Shown: positions 1-5,858 of the stretch, in pieces
Layout of the letters: each line of letters opens with the position of its first letter
Numbering within the stretch: position 1 is the first letter of the stretch
From: Akkermansiaceae bacterium
GTDB taxonomy: Bacteria; Verrucomicrobiota; Verrucomicrobiia; Verrucomicrobiales; Akkermansiaceae
Assembly: GCA_018676385.1 (NCBI GenBank)
Contig: JABHEX010000045.1
Span: 1-8,246, forward strand
Direction: 5' to 3'
DNA: 8,246 nucleotides
The notes under the pieces: model-generated
Databases searched by the model: none
Told to the model about the DNA's origin: nothing
Seen by the model: the letters and a program-made list of their open reading frames with translations, nothing else
Program-made: the position numbers and the translations under genes

Positions 1-1
1 C

Positions 2-562
2 TCCTATCTGCACAAAATGAAGTGGCTGAACTGCGGAGGCGGTCACCACATCACTCGACCGGACTACGACACAGCCCGGCTCATCAGGCTCATCAAGCGC
101 CTCCGCACCACCTACAACCTCCAAGTCTACCTCGAGCCGGGCGAAGCTGTCGCGCTCAATACGGGCTTTCTCGTTACCAGCGTCATTGATCGGTTCGACT
201 CCAACAATCACCCCATTGCCATTCTCGACACTTCCGCAGCGGCGCACATGCCAGACGTATTAGAAATGCCCTACCGTCCGGAAATTATCGGAGCTAGTGA
301 TCCAGCAGAAAAAAAACATACAGTCACCCTAGGCGGCACCACCTGCCTTGCCGGAGACGTCATCGGCGACTGGTCATTCGACGATGACCTCAAGGTTGGC
401 GACCGTCTCATCTTCACCGACATGGCCCACTACTCCATGGTCAAAACCAATCACTTCAACGGCGTCGACCACCCCGCTATCGGCCGCTATCACCCACAGA
501 CCGACGAAGTTATCATCGACCGTCAATTTACTTACGAAGACTACCGTAACCGGCTCTCGTAA
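2..562 (+). CDS. nspC: Carboxynorspermidine/carboxyspermidine decarboxylase, C-terminal half (5' end outside window)
   Basis: This is a PLP-dependent, alanine-racemase-fold (fold III) decarboxylase that converts carboxynorspermidine or carboxyspermidine to norspermidine or spermidine in the cytoplasm. The reading frame is open to the left edge, so the Met codon at 17 is internal and about half of a protein normally near 380 residues is missing. Visible signatures are the glycine-rich GGGHHITR motif (about 41-64), EPGEA (about 134-150), and GGTTCLAGDVIGDW, whose Cys codon at 344-346 is the expected active-site cysteine contributed across the dimer interface. The segment HYSMVKTNHFNG near the C-terminus is also typical of the family. 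The gene stops 37 nt before speB on the same strand, which implies co-transcription and joint putrescine-to-spermidine synthesis. Whether the substrate carries the C3 or C4 diamine cannot be told from sequence. The family call is firm. Confidence 0.93.
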   Translation, partial: SYLHKMKWLNCGGGHHITRPDYDTARLIRLIKRLRTTYNLQVYLEPGEAVALNTGFLVTSVIDRFDSNNHPIAILDTSAAAHMPDVLEMPYRPEIIGASDPAEKKHTVTLGGTTCLAGDVIGDWSFDDDLKVGDRLIFTDMAHYSMVKTNHFNGVDHPAIGRYHPQTDEVIIDRQFTYEDYRNRLS

Positions 563-599
563 ACTCTTGTTTCTATCAAACACCTCACATCAATTACCG

Positions 600-1448
600 A
601 TGCACTTTCTCTCCTCTGAATTCCCCCAGTCCTCGCCCGAAGATGCCTTGTTCCACATCATCCCCATGCCGATGGAGCAAACAGTCTCCTACGGTGGTGG
701 CACTGCACTGGGCCCCGAAGCTATCCTTGATGCCTCCTACCAACTCGAAGCCTATGATGGCACGTCTTACCCCGGAGAACACGGCATCCACACCATGGAG
801 GCCATTGATTGTTCAGGAGACGATGAATCCTGCTTCTTAAATCTCGAAGCCGTTTGCCACTCAGCCTATGAGGCGGGCAAAATACCCGTTACCCTCGGTG
901 GTGAGCATTCCCTATCCATCGCCCCAGTCCGCGCCCTACACGCAACCCGACAAGACTTCGGAGTCGTTCAAATCGATGCCCACGCGGATCTCCGGGACAC
1001 TTACGAAGGCAGCCCCAACAGCCACGCCTGCGTCATGCGACGTATCCACGAACTTGGCATCCCCATTTTTCAAATCGGTGTCCGTAACCTCTGCAAAGAG
1101 GAAATAGACTACCGAGCGGCTAACAACATCGCCTACCTTGACGCCCGAGAACTCAGCCTTCACGGTATTCCCTCAGACCTATTGCCTGCAGATTTCCCGA
1201 AAAACGTCTATCTGACCTTCGATGTCGACGGCCTCGATGCCTCCCTAATGCCTGCCACTGGTACACCAGAGCCCGGGGGGCTCACTTGGTGGCAAGCCCT
1301 CGACACCTGCGAAGCCGCCACCAAAGGCAGACACGTCTTAGGCCTCGACGTCGTCGAGCTAGCCCCACGCCCTGAGTTACATTCCTGCTCCTACACCACC
1401 GCCAAGCTCACCTATGCCCTCATGGGCATTGCCGCTCGCTGCTTGTAA
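600..1448 (+). CDS. speB: Agmatinase-like ureohydrolase
   Basis: This 282-residue protein belongs to the arginase/agmatinase family of binuclear manganese enzymes. Agmatinase hydrolyses agmatine to putrescine and urea. The metal-binding motifs are all present: GGEHSL (H103), DAHADLRD (D126, H128, D130) and FDVDGLD (D208, D210), together with S141-H142, GTPEPGGL and the late E253. The frame is open upstream to 348, but that part overlaps nspC and reads as out-of-frame shadow. The ATG at 600 gives the usual N-terminus (YGGGTALGP at 31-39) and normal family length. No Shine-Dalgarno sequence is visible before it. The adjacency to nspC suggests that its putrescine feeds carboxyspermidine synthesis, and the presumed speA and dehydrogenase genes would lie off the left edge. 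Arginase, guanidinobutyrase or another ureohydrolase cannot be fully excluded, but context favours agmatinase. Confidence 0.9.
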   Translation: MHFLSSEFPQSSPEDALFHIIPMPMEQTVSYGGGTALGPEAILDASYQLEAYDGTSYPGEHGIHTMEAIDCSGDDESCFLNLEAVCHSAYEAGKIPVTLGGEHSLSIAPVRALHATRQDFGVVQIDAHADLRDTYEGSPNSHACVMRRIHELGIPIFQIGVRNLCKEEIDYRAANNIAYLDARELSLHGIPSDLLPADFPKNVYLTFDVDGLDASLMPATGTPEPGGLTWWQALDTCEAATKGRHVLGLDVVELAPRPELHSCSYTTAKLTYALMGIAARCL

Positions 1449-1640
1449 CGAAATGCATCAATTCGGCCATTCACAAACAGTGTGTAATCAGTTGGCCAAG
1501 CATCAAAAAAACAACACCTTACACAATTTCACGAAAGTAACTGCCAACATTAATGCCAACACTCCAGAAGGTCTACGAAGGTCGGGGAAGAAACACCCCC
1601 TGTAACTACCTAAGTATCAACACTTAAAAACTCCTTGGTC
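1449..1640. other. Non-coding stretch after speB
   Basis: I see no gene here. The sequence is richer in A and T than the genes on its left and contains no convincing terminator directly after the speB stop. It runs into a tRNA 3'-end fragment at 1641. The last part (about 1601-1630) is A/T-rich, as is common beside integrase attachment sites, but no integrase gene is present in the window. Confidence 0.5.
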
Positions 1641-1665
1641 CTGGGTTCGAGTCCCAGTCTGCGTA
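1641..1665 (+). other. tRNA 3'-end fragment (T arm plus 3' acceptor strand), possible attachment-site remnant
   Basis: The T arm is canonical: stem CTGGG (1641-1645), loop TTCGAGT (1646-1652), stem CCCAG (1653-1657). It is followed by seven bases suited to an acceptor 3' strand (TCTGCGT, 1658-1664) and an A in the discriminator position. The five bases before it (TGGTC) would fit a variable loop. The matching acceptor 5' strand (ACGCAGA, or GCGCAGA with a G-T pair) does not occur at the right distance upstream, even allowing for a long variable arm, so this is not an intact tRNA gene. A tRNA 3' end without its 5' half is what integration at a tRNA gene leaves at the distal attachment site. 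A decayed tRNA is the alternative. Confidence 0.6.
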
Positions 1666-1678
1666 CTTTCTCTAAATT

Positions 1679-1706
1679 AACCCGCCTCCACCAAGGCGGG
1701 TTTTTT
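1679..1706 (+). terminator. Rho-independent terminator in repeat copy A
   Basis: A perfect 8-bp stem AACCCGCC (1679-1686) and GGCGGGTT (1695-1702) with an 8-nt loop leads directly into a run of six T residues (1701-1706). The orientation suits transcripts moving rightward, so it would end read-through from the nspC-speB operon or from a former tRNA gene. It sits 230 nt after the speB stop, 14 nt beyond the tRNA fragment. Confidence 0.82.
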
Positions 1707-1808
1707 GTGTCTGGATGTCACCTACGTCCAAGCCAAGCAGACTGGGGCGAGAACCTTTCGGAAGTCCCTTGCAAAGGGGCTGGAGAAACATGGTTCGACT
1801 GCACAAGT

Positions 1809-1825
1809 GCCCGCGCATCGCGGGC
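1809..1825 (+). terminator. Second hairpin with T-rich tail, possible terminator
   Basis: GCCCGCG (1809-1815) pairs perfectly with CGCGGGC (1819-1825) around a 3-nt loop, followed by TTTCTT. It resembles a compact intrinsic terminator but the tail is interrupted. It is part of repeat copy A; the matching place in copy B (about 2016-2027) has lost the pairing. Confidence 0.5.
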
Positions 1826-1838
1826 TTTCTTACTAACT

Positions 1839-1860
1839 AGAATTCCGGAGGAGGAATTCT
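1839..1860. repeat. Inverted repeat of unknown role
   Basis: AGAATTCC (1839-1846) and GGAATTCT (1853-1860) form a perfect 8-bp inverted repeat around the 6-nt loop GGAGGA. There is no T tract after it and no gene close by. The Shine-Dalgarno-like loop is not followed by a plausible reading frame. Confidence 0.5.
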
Positions 1861-1893
1861 GCAAGCCAGCAGAGAGTGAGCGGGCGAACTCAA

Positions 1894-2027
1894 TCCCAGT
1901 CTGCGTAATTCCTCTAAATTAACCCGCCTCCACCAAGGCGGGTTTTTTGTGTCTAGATGCCACCCACCATTCACCCAAGCAGATTGGGACGAGAACCTTG
2001 GTTCGACTATACAAGCCGTCGCGTATC
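1894..2027 (+). repeat. Imperfect direct repeat, copy B
   Basis: This is the second copy of the intergenic repeat. It restarts with the same tRNA-end string TCCCAGTCTGCGTA (1894-1907), but the T-arm stem and loop before it are degraded. The 43-bp block at 1912-1954 is identical to copy A, and similarity continues through CAAGCAG (1976-1982) and GAGAACCTT (1991-1999). It then jumps directly to GGTTCGACT (2000-2008), lacking 34 bases present in copy A. It fades out about 20 bp before the esterase stop codon at 2050. Confidence 0.78.
1921..1948 (+). terminator. Rho-independent terminator in repeat copy B
   Basis: The hairpin is identical to the one in copy A: AACCCGCC (1921-1928), 8-nt loop, GGCGGGTT (1937-1944) and a T run at 1943-1948. 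It faces rightward, towards the 3' end of the convergent esterase gene, so it would protect that gene from antisense transcription. On the other strand the hairpin lacks a good T tail, so it is a poor terminator for the esterase gene itself. Confidence 0.78.
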
Positions 2028-2049
2028 AAGCTGATGAAGTGATTATCCG

Positions 2050-2994
2050 CTATTTGAGCAAAAGCCGATTGATGAATTCTTGGCGACTTATGGCGGGTTT
2101 GGGTTTGTCTTTTTGCCAGTATTGCAGGTGGCATTCAACACCGATTTTCTTACAAGCTTCGAGCATGATTTCACCGAAGATCGGGCTGTGTATACCGTTG
2201 GATGATTTTGTTGTCGGGAACTCGCGGTTGACGTTGTAGAAAAGATGCAATGGCGGATCGTCCTTGCTGAGGTGGGTAACCGGGGAGCACCTCAAGACCA
2301 GTTCTTTATGTTTGTCCCAGTTGTCCATGAGCGCTTGAGCGGTCTCGACCCCAAAAGGTTTGTAGGGCATTGGATTGCCGAAGGTTATTTCGCCGATACG
2401 TTTTTTGATCACAAAGGGATTCATAGTCGTCTGCGCTCCGGCAACAGCGGCACCACTCACCCGTGATGAAAATCGTTCCACTGGGTCGCTGCTTTTCAGG
2501 TTTGCCACATCATCATGCAGGGCCACAAGCAGGCTGGAACATCCTCCCGCTGAACCACCGGTTACGACAATGCGTTTGGGATCGATGTTCCATTCCTTTG
2601 CTTTGAATCGTAGAAATTGCACAGCACGTAGAGCCGAGTGAAGCATGGCTGGCTGCACCGCCCCTTCGTTGACAAGAGGATAACTGATAGAGGCCAAATG
2701 GTAACCTTGTTTGAGCTGATGCGGACGCATCGTCTCTGCCTTTTTACCACCCATCCAGCCGCCGCCATGAATATCGAGTAATACGCCTGCGGGTTTCTCG
2801 GATTCACATTGCCAGAAGTTGACCAATTCCTTTTTATGCGACCCGTATTTAACATCTTTAGAGGTGGGAGCGACCCTGCTCGGCTTTTGATCCGCCGCAT
2901 CACAGTCGATAGAAACAAATAGAGCAGCTGAAATACAAGTAACAAGCGAGGCAAGCAAACGAATCATACTTCTACTTACGTGGCGGATGGGCAT
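2050..2994 (-). CDS. Exported alpha/beta-hydrolase, probable carbohydrate or lipid esterase
   Basis: The protein of 314 residues has an N-terminal hydrophobic segment (about residues 11-29) after basic residues, consistent with a Sec signal peptide ending near CDA-ADQ (31-36). The mature part is an alpha/beta-hydrolase of the HSL/BD-FAE-like type. HGGGW (76-80) forms the oxyanion hole, GGSAGG (146-151) holds the nucleophile S148, DDPP (245-248) contains the probable catalytic Asp, and H269 in GIHSPIFGE is the likely catalytic His. Relatives are common among polysaccharide-degrading Planctomycetes and Verrucomicrobia and often act as acetyl or feruloyl esterases; the substrate here is unknown. 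The start could be the Met at residue 10 (ATG at 2967-2965), which would leave a tidier signal peptide. It is 339 nt downstream of the GH109 gene on the same strand, so a functional link is possible but not shown. Confidence 0.85.
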   Translation of the reverse strand: MPIRHVSRSMIRLLASLVTCISAALFVSIDCDAADQKPSRVAPTSKDVKYGSHKKELVNFWQCESEKPAGVLLDIHGGGWMGGKKAETMRPHQLKQGYHLASISYPLVNEGAVQPAMLHSALRAVQFLRFKAKEWNIDPKRIVVTGGSAGGCSSLLVALHDDVANLKSSDPVERFSSRVSGAAVAGAQTTMNPFVIKKRIGEITFGNPMPYKPFGVETAQALMDNWDKHKELVLRCSPVTHLSKDDPPLHLFYNVNREFPTTKSSNGIHSPIFGEIMLEACKKIGVECHLQYWQKDKPKPAISRQEFINRLLLK

Positions 2995-3208
2995 CCCATT
3001 ATCCCCATTTCATAGGATAATAAATACATATCGATTTTCAGCTAGCACCCGCCTTGCTTATGGAGCGATCCTTACTGCTGATGCGCGAGTAAAGGTAACG
3101 CGGAAAGCACTGGATGAGTTTCTTCTTCCGATGAAAGCCTTCCGCGATTCCGTTGTTCTTGAGGAAACCCCGATTTAATATCACATCGACAGTAGTCACG
3201 ACGCTATG
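2995..3208. other. Leader region upstream of the esterase, no gene seen
   Basis: This holds the presumed promoter of the minus-strand esterase gene. The A/T-rich part is at about 3009-3040. I could not identify convincing -35 and -10 boxes, nor a copy of the 28-bp element seen upstream of the GH109 and kinase genes. No credible reading frame is present on either strand. Confidence 0.45.
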
Positions 3209-3318
3209 TCAGGACAAGGCCGCCTCGATGAGCTTGGTAAAGGCGGTAATGATTTTCTGCGGAGCATCTTTGATGCATGGTGCCCATGCCATCACCGTTC
3301 AGCGGGTTTTCTATTTTG
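3209..3318 (-). pseudogene. Possible remnant of a gene 3' end
   Basis: Read on the minus strand, 3286-3209 encodes a protein-like tail beginning WAPCIKDAPQKII and ending TKLIEAALS followed by TGA. The frame is closed 12 codons' worth of bases or less further upstream (stop at 3301-3299), while a neighbouring frame upstream reads NPLNGDG. A single frameshift near 3292 would join them into one C-terminus of roughly 35 residues. It lies directly after the GH109 stop codon. The composition looks coding, but no family can be named; an alpha/beta-hydrolase or other enzyme tail is only a guess. It may equally be chance in non-coding DNA. Confidence 0.25.
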
Positions 3319-3333
3319 TGGGCACCCCACCAA

Positions 3334-4779
3334 TCATCCGACGATCGCCAGCGGTGCTGTGGTCTTCCACTGGCCGCGTGTGAAATCGGGAAAATCCTGC
3401 GGCATACCATCTTCAGCAACTGACTTGCGTGATAGAGGAGTCACAGCGGACCAGAGGCACCCCTCATAGACATTCTGATCAAGCGGCTGACCTTTGCGCA
3501 AGCACTCGACCACGCGAAAGTTCATGATTGCATCCATGCCGCCGTGTCCGCCCATTTTTTTGGCAACGTCAGCCATGCGTTTGTAGAGTGGGTGGTCAAA
3601 CTCATCGTAGAACGCTTGTTGATCCGTGGACCAGCCATGGTAATTGGTATGATTCTTTTTGCCTGCGAGTTTTTGGAATAGCTTCTCAGGGAGTCCTTCG
3701 TTTTTGCCGTAGTCTAGTGCGATTCCAAACGGGAATCCTTTTCCGGTTCCCTTGGTTCCCTGGATCAGGTTGTGACGGGTGTAAGGGCGTGGGCTACTCT
3801 CATCCCACTGCACCATGATGGTTCGCCCAAGATGGGTCTTGATGATGGAGGTATTCATGTCGCCACCTTTGGAGTAATCGATCTTATTAAGTTTGCTGTC
3901 TGGTTTAAAGCGCTTCTTGGCATAGAGATCATGGTTACGAGCGGGAGATGAAAATGAAACGAGGCGACGGAAGTTGTCGTCGGTCCGACCAATATTCATG
4001 TACTGGGCCACAGGTCCAAGACCATGGGTCGGGTAGAGGTTGCCATTTTCCTTAGCCCAGTGTTGGGTGCGCCAGCTTCCGGTGCCGCGCCCCCTTTCGA
4101 CGGCGCGCATTTGACCACGCAGCTCGTGGATATAGGCGGCTTCTCCGTGAAGGATTTCGCCAAAGATTCCTTTGCGGCACATGTTGAGAAACATGAGCTC
4201 TTCTCGACCGTAGTTCACATTCTCAAGCATCATGCAGTGCTTCTGTGTCTTCTCGGATGTATCGATCACATCCCAGCACTCTTTGATGGAAGTGGTTAAT
4301 GGAACCTCAACACAGACATGGGCTCCAGCATTCATAGCATCGATCGCCATAGGTGCGTGCCATTCCCAAGGAGTAACGACGTAAACGAGGTCAGGCTTGG
4401 TTTCGGCGAGCATCTTTTTGTAGGCAAACTTATCACCAGTATAGAGCTTCACATTCTGGTGGCGCATGCCCTTACCATTGGCTAAGACCTTTTTCTTGGC
4501 CCTCTCTGCCAGATCTTGATAGAGATCGCAAATACCTACAAATTCAGTGCCCTCAAAAGCTGATACATGATTGTAGTGTGTGCCACCTCGGGCACCGCAG
4601 CCGATGATGGCGACTTTGATCTTATCAAGTTTGGGAGCGATGAAACCACCCATGTATTTGGATTTTTCAGGCCGTGTAGGATCGGTGGCTCTGGCAGAAG
4701 CACTCGTAATTGCAAGACCGGTGGTGACACCACTGAGCGTCTTGATGAAGTTTCGGCGGGAATGTTTGCTGGATTTCAT
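3334..4779 (-). CDS. GH109-like glycosidase (Gfo/Idh/MocA fold), probable alpha-N-acetylgalactosaminidase, Tat-exported
   Basis: GH109 enzymes cleave terminal alpha-GalNAc using a tightly bound NAD and a transient oxidation, outside the cytoplasm. The 481-residue protein starts with a twin-arginine signal, SRRNFIK (7-13), then a hydrophobic stretch to about 30, as expected for a protein that must fold around its cofactor before export. The Rossmann domain has GCGARGG (60-66) and CVEVP (156-160). The C-terminal domain carries GH109-type segments: MMLENVNYGREE (183-194), WRTQHW (226-231), NLYPTHGLGP (247-256, with the conserved H252), PYTRHN (332-337), GGHGGMD (410-416) and PDFTRG (474-479). 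These separate it from inositol or glucose-fructose oxidoreductases of the same fold. Length is normal (440-480 residues). It lies 97 nt downstream of the AraC gene on the same strand, with its own candidate operator. The exact linkage cleaved is not established by sequence. Confidence 0.88.
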   Translation of the reverse strand: MKSSKHSRRNFIKTLSGVTTGLAITSASARATDPTRPEKSKYMGGFIAPKLDKIKVAIIGCGARGGTHYNHVSAFEGTEFVGICDLYQDLAERAKKKVLANGKGMRHQNVKLYTGDKFAYKKMLAETKPDLVYVVTPWEWHAPMAIDAMNAGAHVCVEVPLTTSIKECWDVIDTSEKTQKHCMMLENVNYGREELMFLNMCRKGIFGEILHGEAAYIHELRGQMRAVERGRGTGSWRTQHWAKENGNLYPTHGLGPVAQYMNIGRTDDNFRRLVSFSSPARNHDLYAKKRFKPDSKLNKIDYSKGGDMNTSIIKTHLGRTIMVQWDESSPRPYTRHNLIQGTKGTGKGFPFGIALDYGKNEGLPEKLFQKLAGKKNHTNYHGWSTDQQAFYDEFDHPLYKRMADVAKKMGGHGGMDAIMNFRVVECLRKGQPLDQNVYEGCLWSAVTPLSRKSVAEDGMPQDFPDFTRGQWKTTAPLAIVG

Positions 4780-4794
4780 GGTTTCTCAAACAAT

Positions 4795-4815
4795 GTTGGG
4801 TGATAAATGCCCAAC
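4795..4815 (-). promoter_or_regulatory. Inverted repeat in the GH109 leader
   Basis: GTTGGG (4795-4800) and CCCAAC (4810-4815) are perfect 6-bp arms around a 9-nt A/T-rich centre (TGATAAATG). The element lies between the candidate operator and the GH109 start codon, 15 nt from the ATG. It could be a hairpin in the mRNA leader or a second protein-binding site. No T tract follows, so it is not a typical terminator of the AraC transcript. Confidence 0.4.
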
Positions 4816-4818
4816 TCA

Positions 4819-4846
4819 AAATATCAATAATTTGATAATTATGACT
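4819..4846 (-). promoter_or_regulatory. Candidate operator upstream of the GH109 gene (copy 1 of a shared 28-bp element)
   Basis: On the plus strand the element begins AAATATCAATAATTT (4819-4833) and ends ATTATGACT (4838-4846). It matches 24 of 28 positions with the element at 5803-5776 on the other strand. Mismatches are only at 4834, 4835, 4836 and 4841. It reads antiparallel to the GH109 gene and ends 39 nt before its ATG, so an activator bound here could contact RNA polymerase. It contains TATCAAT (4822-4828) and a weaker half-site 11 bp further on. The next gene upstream encodes an AraC-type regulator, the obvious candidate ligand-dependent activator. Confidence 0.6.
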
Positions 4847-4876
4847 GCATTTTAACGATATCGATCATGACCCCAT

Positions 4877-5722
4877 TTATCGGTTCTGCCGATAGCTTCT
4901 TGGAGTGTCCCCCGTTTCCATTTTAAAGCAGCGACTAAATGCCTGAGGCGAACCAAATCCCGCCTCTTCGGCAATGTCAGCTATTGAAAGAGTGGTGGTT
5001 CTCAGTAGAGCCATCGCACGATTGATCCTGTAGTTTTGTACATAACTTCCTAATGAGATACCAGCGGCATCTTTGAAGACAGTACGCAACCGAGACTCTG
5101 ATAGATTTAAAGCAAGAGCAAGGTCGGCCACCAAGACATGACGCCCACGCATCTCTTCTAACAACCGGTTAATTTTACGCAGCACATTATCAGGAGACTT
5201 AGGCGGCATGTCAGTGCGTGTTGCCTGCTCCTCACTCTTGAGAGCAAGCAGGATACGCAACAAGGCAATTTGTAATTCTTGAGCATCCCCCTCAGCGTGC
5301 CACCGAACTAACAACTGAGTAATAAGATCCTGAACATCAGAAGCCACGTTCAACACCCTATTGCGCAATGGCTCAAGAAACCCACTGGACTCAAGCTCAA
5401 AAGTACAGAACAACCACTCTAGTTGCGATGAATCTAATTGGGCAAAGTGATGAAACTGATAGGGGTGAATAAGCAACGCTTGCCCCATGCTGAATGGGTG
5501 CGATAAGTGATTAATTTGAATATGACCTTTCGTCTTAAGATTTAAACATAACACAAACCGGTGGTGGGATCGGTTCTGCACAGCATTTTGTTGAAGTTCA
5601 TCGCGACTTGAACGATAAAACGTAAGAATGCTTTTAGGGGATGGTAGTTCCTCATTTCCGACGCCCTTGAAGTAATCGTTTGGCTCCTTCAGGTTGAGCA
5701 GGCTCTTGGGAATCGTATCCAT
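4877..5722 (-). CDS. AraC-family transcriptional regulator
   Basis: The 281-residue protein has an N-terminal cupin-like sensing part (about residues 30-115, including the HHRF and HPYQFHHFAQ segments) and a C-terminal AraC/XylS DNA-binding domain. The first helix-turn-helix is near 196-223 (VADLALALNLSESRLRTVFK) and the second near 245-278, ending in the family signature GFGSPQAFSRCFKMETGDTPRSYR-like segment (given in parts: GFGSPQAFSRCFK, then TGDTPRSYR). A GTG codon at 5725-5723 lies just before the ATG at 5722, so either could initiate; no Shine-Dalgarno sequence decides it. The gene sits between the GH109 gene downstream and the divergent kinase operon upstream. It most likely senses a GalNAc- or GlcNAc-related sugar and activates both units; the ligand is inferred from context only. 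Confidence 0.9.
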   Translation of the reverse strand: MDTIPKSLLNLKEPNDYFKGVGNEELPSPKSILTFYRSSRDELQQNAVQNRSHHRFVLCLNLKTKGHIQINHLSHPFSMGQALLIHPYQFHHFAQLDSSQLEWLFCTFELESSGFLEPLRNRVLNVASDVQDLITQLLVRWHAEGDAQELQIALLRILLALKSEEQATRTDMPPKSPDNVLRKINRLLEEMRGRHVLVADLALALNLSESRLRTVFKDAAGISLGSYVQNYRINRAMALLRTTTLSIADIAEEAGFGSPQAFSRCFKMETGDTPRSYRQNR

Positions 5723-5775
5723 CACGCAAGTATTTTGGCACGACTACCCTAGCCAAGTCAATATTGTTAATTAAT

Positions 5776-5803
5776 AGTCAAAATTGATAAATTATTGATA
5801 TTT
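5776..5803 (+). promoter_or_regulatory. Candidate operator upstream of the kinase operon (copy 2 of the shared 28-bp element)
   Basis: On the minus strand this reads AAATATCAATAATTT (5803-5789) followed by ATCAATTTTGACT (5788-5776). It shows two direct TATCAAT half-sites (5800-5794 and 5789-5783) spaced 11 bp, one helical turn, as expected for the two DNA-binding helices of an AraC-type protein. It lies in the divergent interval between the AraC and kinase genes, 55 nt before the kinase ATG and 53 nt before the AraC ATG. It could therefore serve both activation of the operon and autoregulation. Its orientation relative to the kinase gene is the same as copy 1 relative to the GH109 gene. Confidence 0.6.
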
Positions 5804-5858
5804 CCACATCTCTTTGTCAATCCTCATACTGCGTCCGTTCAAGTAATTCACTATCATC

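Larger units (their letters stand above)
1652..1825 (+). repeat. Imperfect direct repeat, copy A
   Basis: This is the first of two diverged copies of an intergenic repeat. It begins at the end of the tRNA T loop (TCCCAGTCTGCGTA, 1652-1665). It continues through a block identical to copy B over 43 bp (1670-1712, matching 1912-1954), which contains the terminator hairpin. It then passes a less conserved part with CAAGCAG (1734-1740) and GAGAACCTT (1749-1757), and ends after GGTTCGACT (1792-1800) in a second hairpin. The offset to copy B is a constant 242 bp up to 1757, with no indels. The 34 bases 1758-1791 are absent from copy B. Confidence 0.8.

Noticed and set aside
348..599. Long upstream extension of the agmatinase reading frame
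   Set aside because: It overlaps nspC in another frame, is low-complexity in Ser/Thr/Pro and adds 84 residues not seen in the family; the ATG at 600 gives the normal length.
1590..1665. Complete tRNA gene
   Set aside because: Only the T arm and the 3' acceptor strand can be folded. No D arm or matching 5' acceptor strand exists at any reasonable distance upstream.
1635..1922. Open frame of 95 codons across the intergenic repeats
   Set aside because: It runs through the tRNA fragment, two terminators and the repeat copies, so the open frame is incidental.
1449..2049. CRISPR array
   Set aside because: There are only two long, diverged repeat copies, with no short regular repeat-spacer pattern and no cas genes.
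2562..2954. 130-codon minus-strand frame inside the esterase gene
   Set aside because: It is a shadow frame fully inside a gene with clear catalytic motifs.
3334..4779. Inositol 2-dehydrogenase or glucose-fructose oxidoreductase as the function
   Set aside because: The fold is shared, but the Tat signal and the GH109-type segments (NLYPTHGLGP, GGHGGMD, PDFTRG) point to the glycosidase group.
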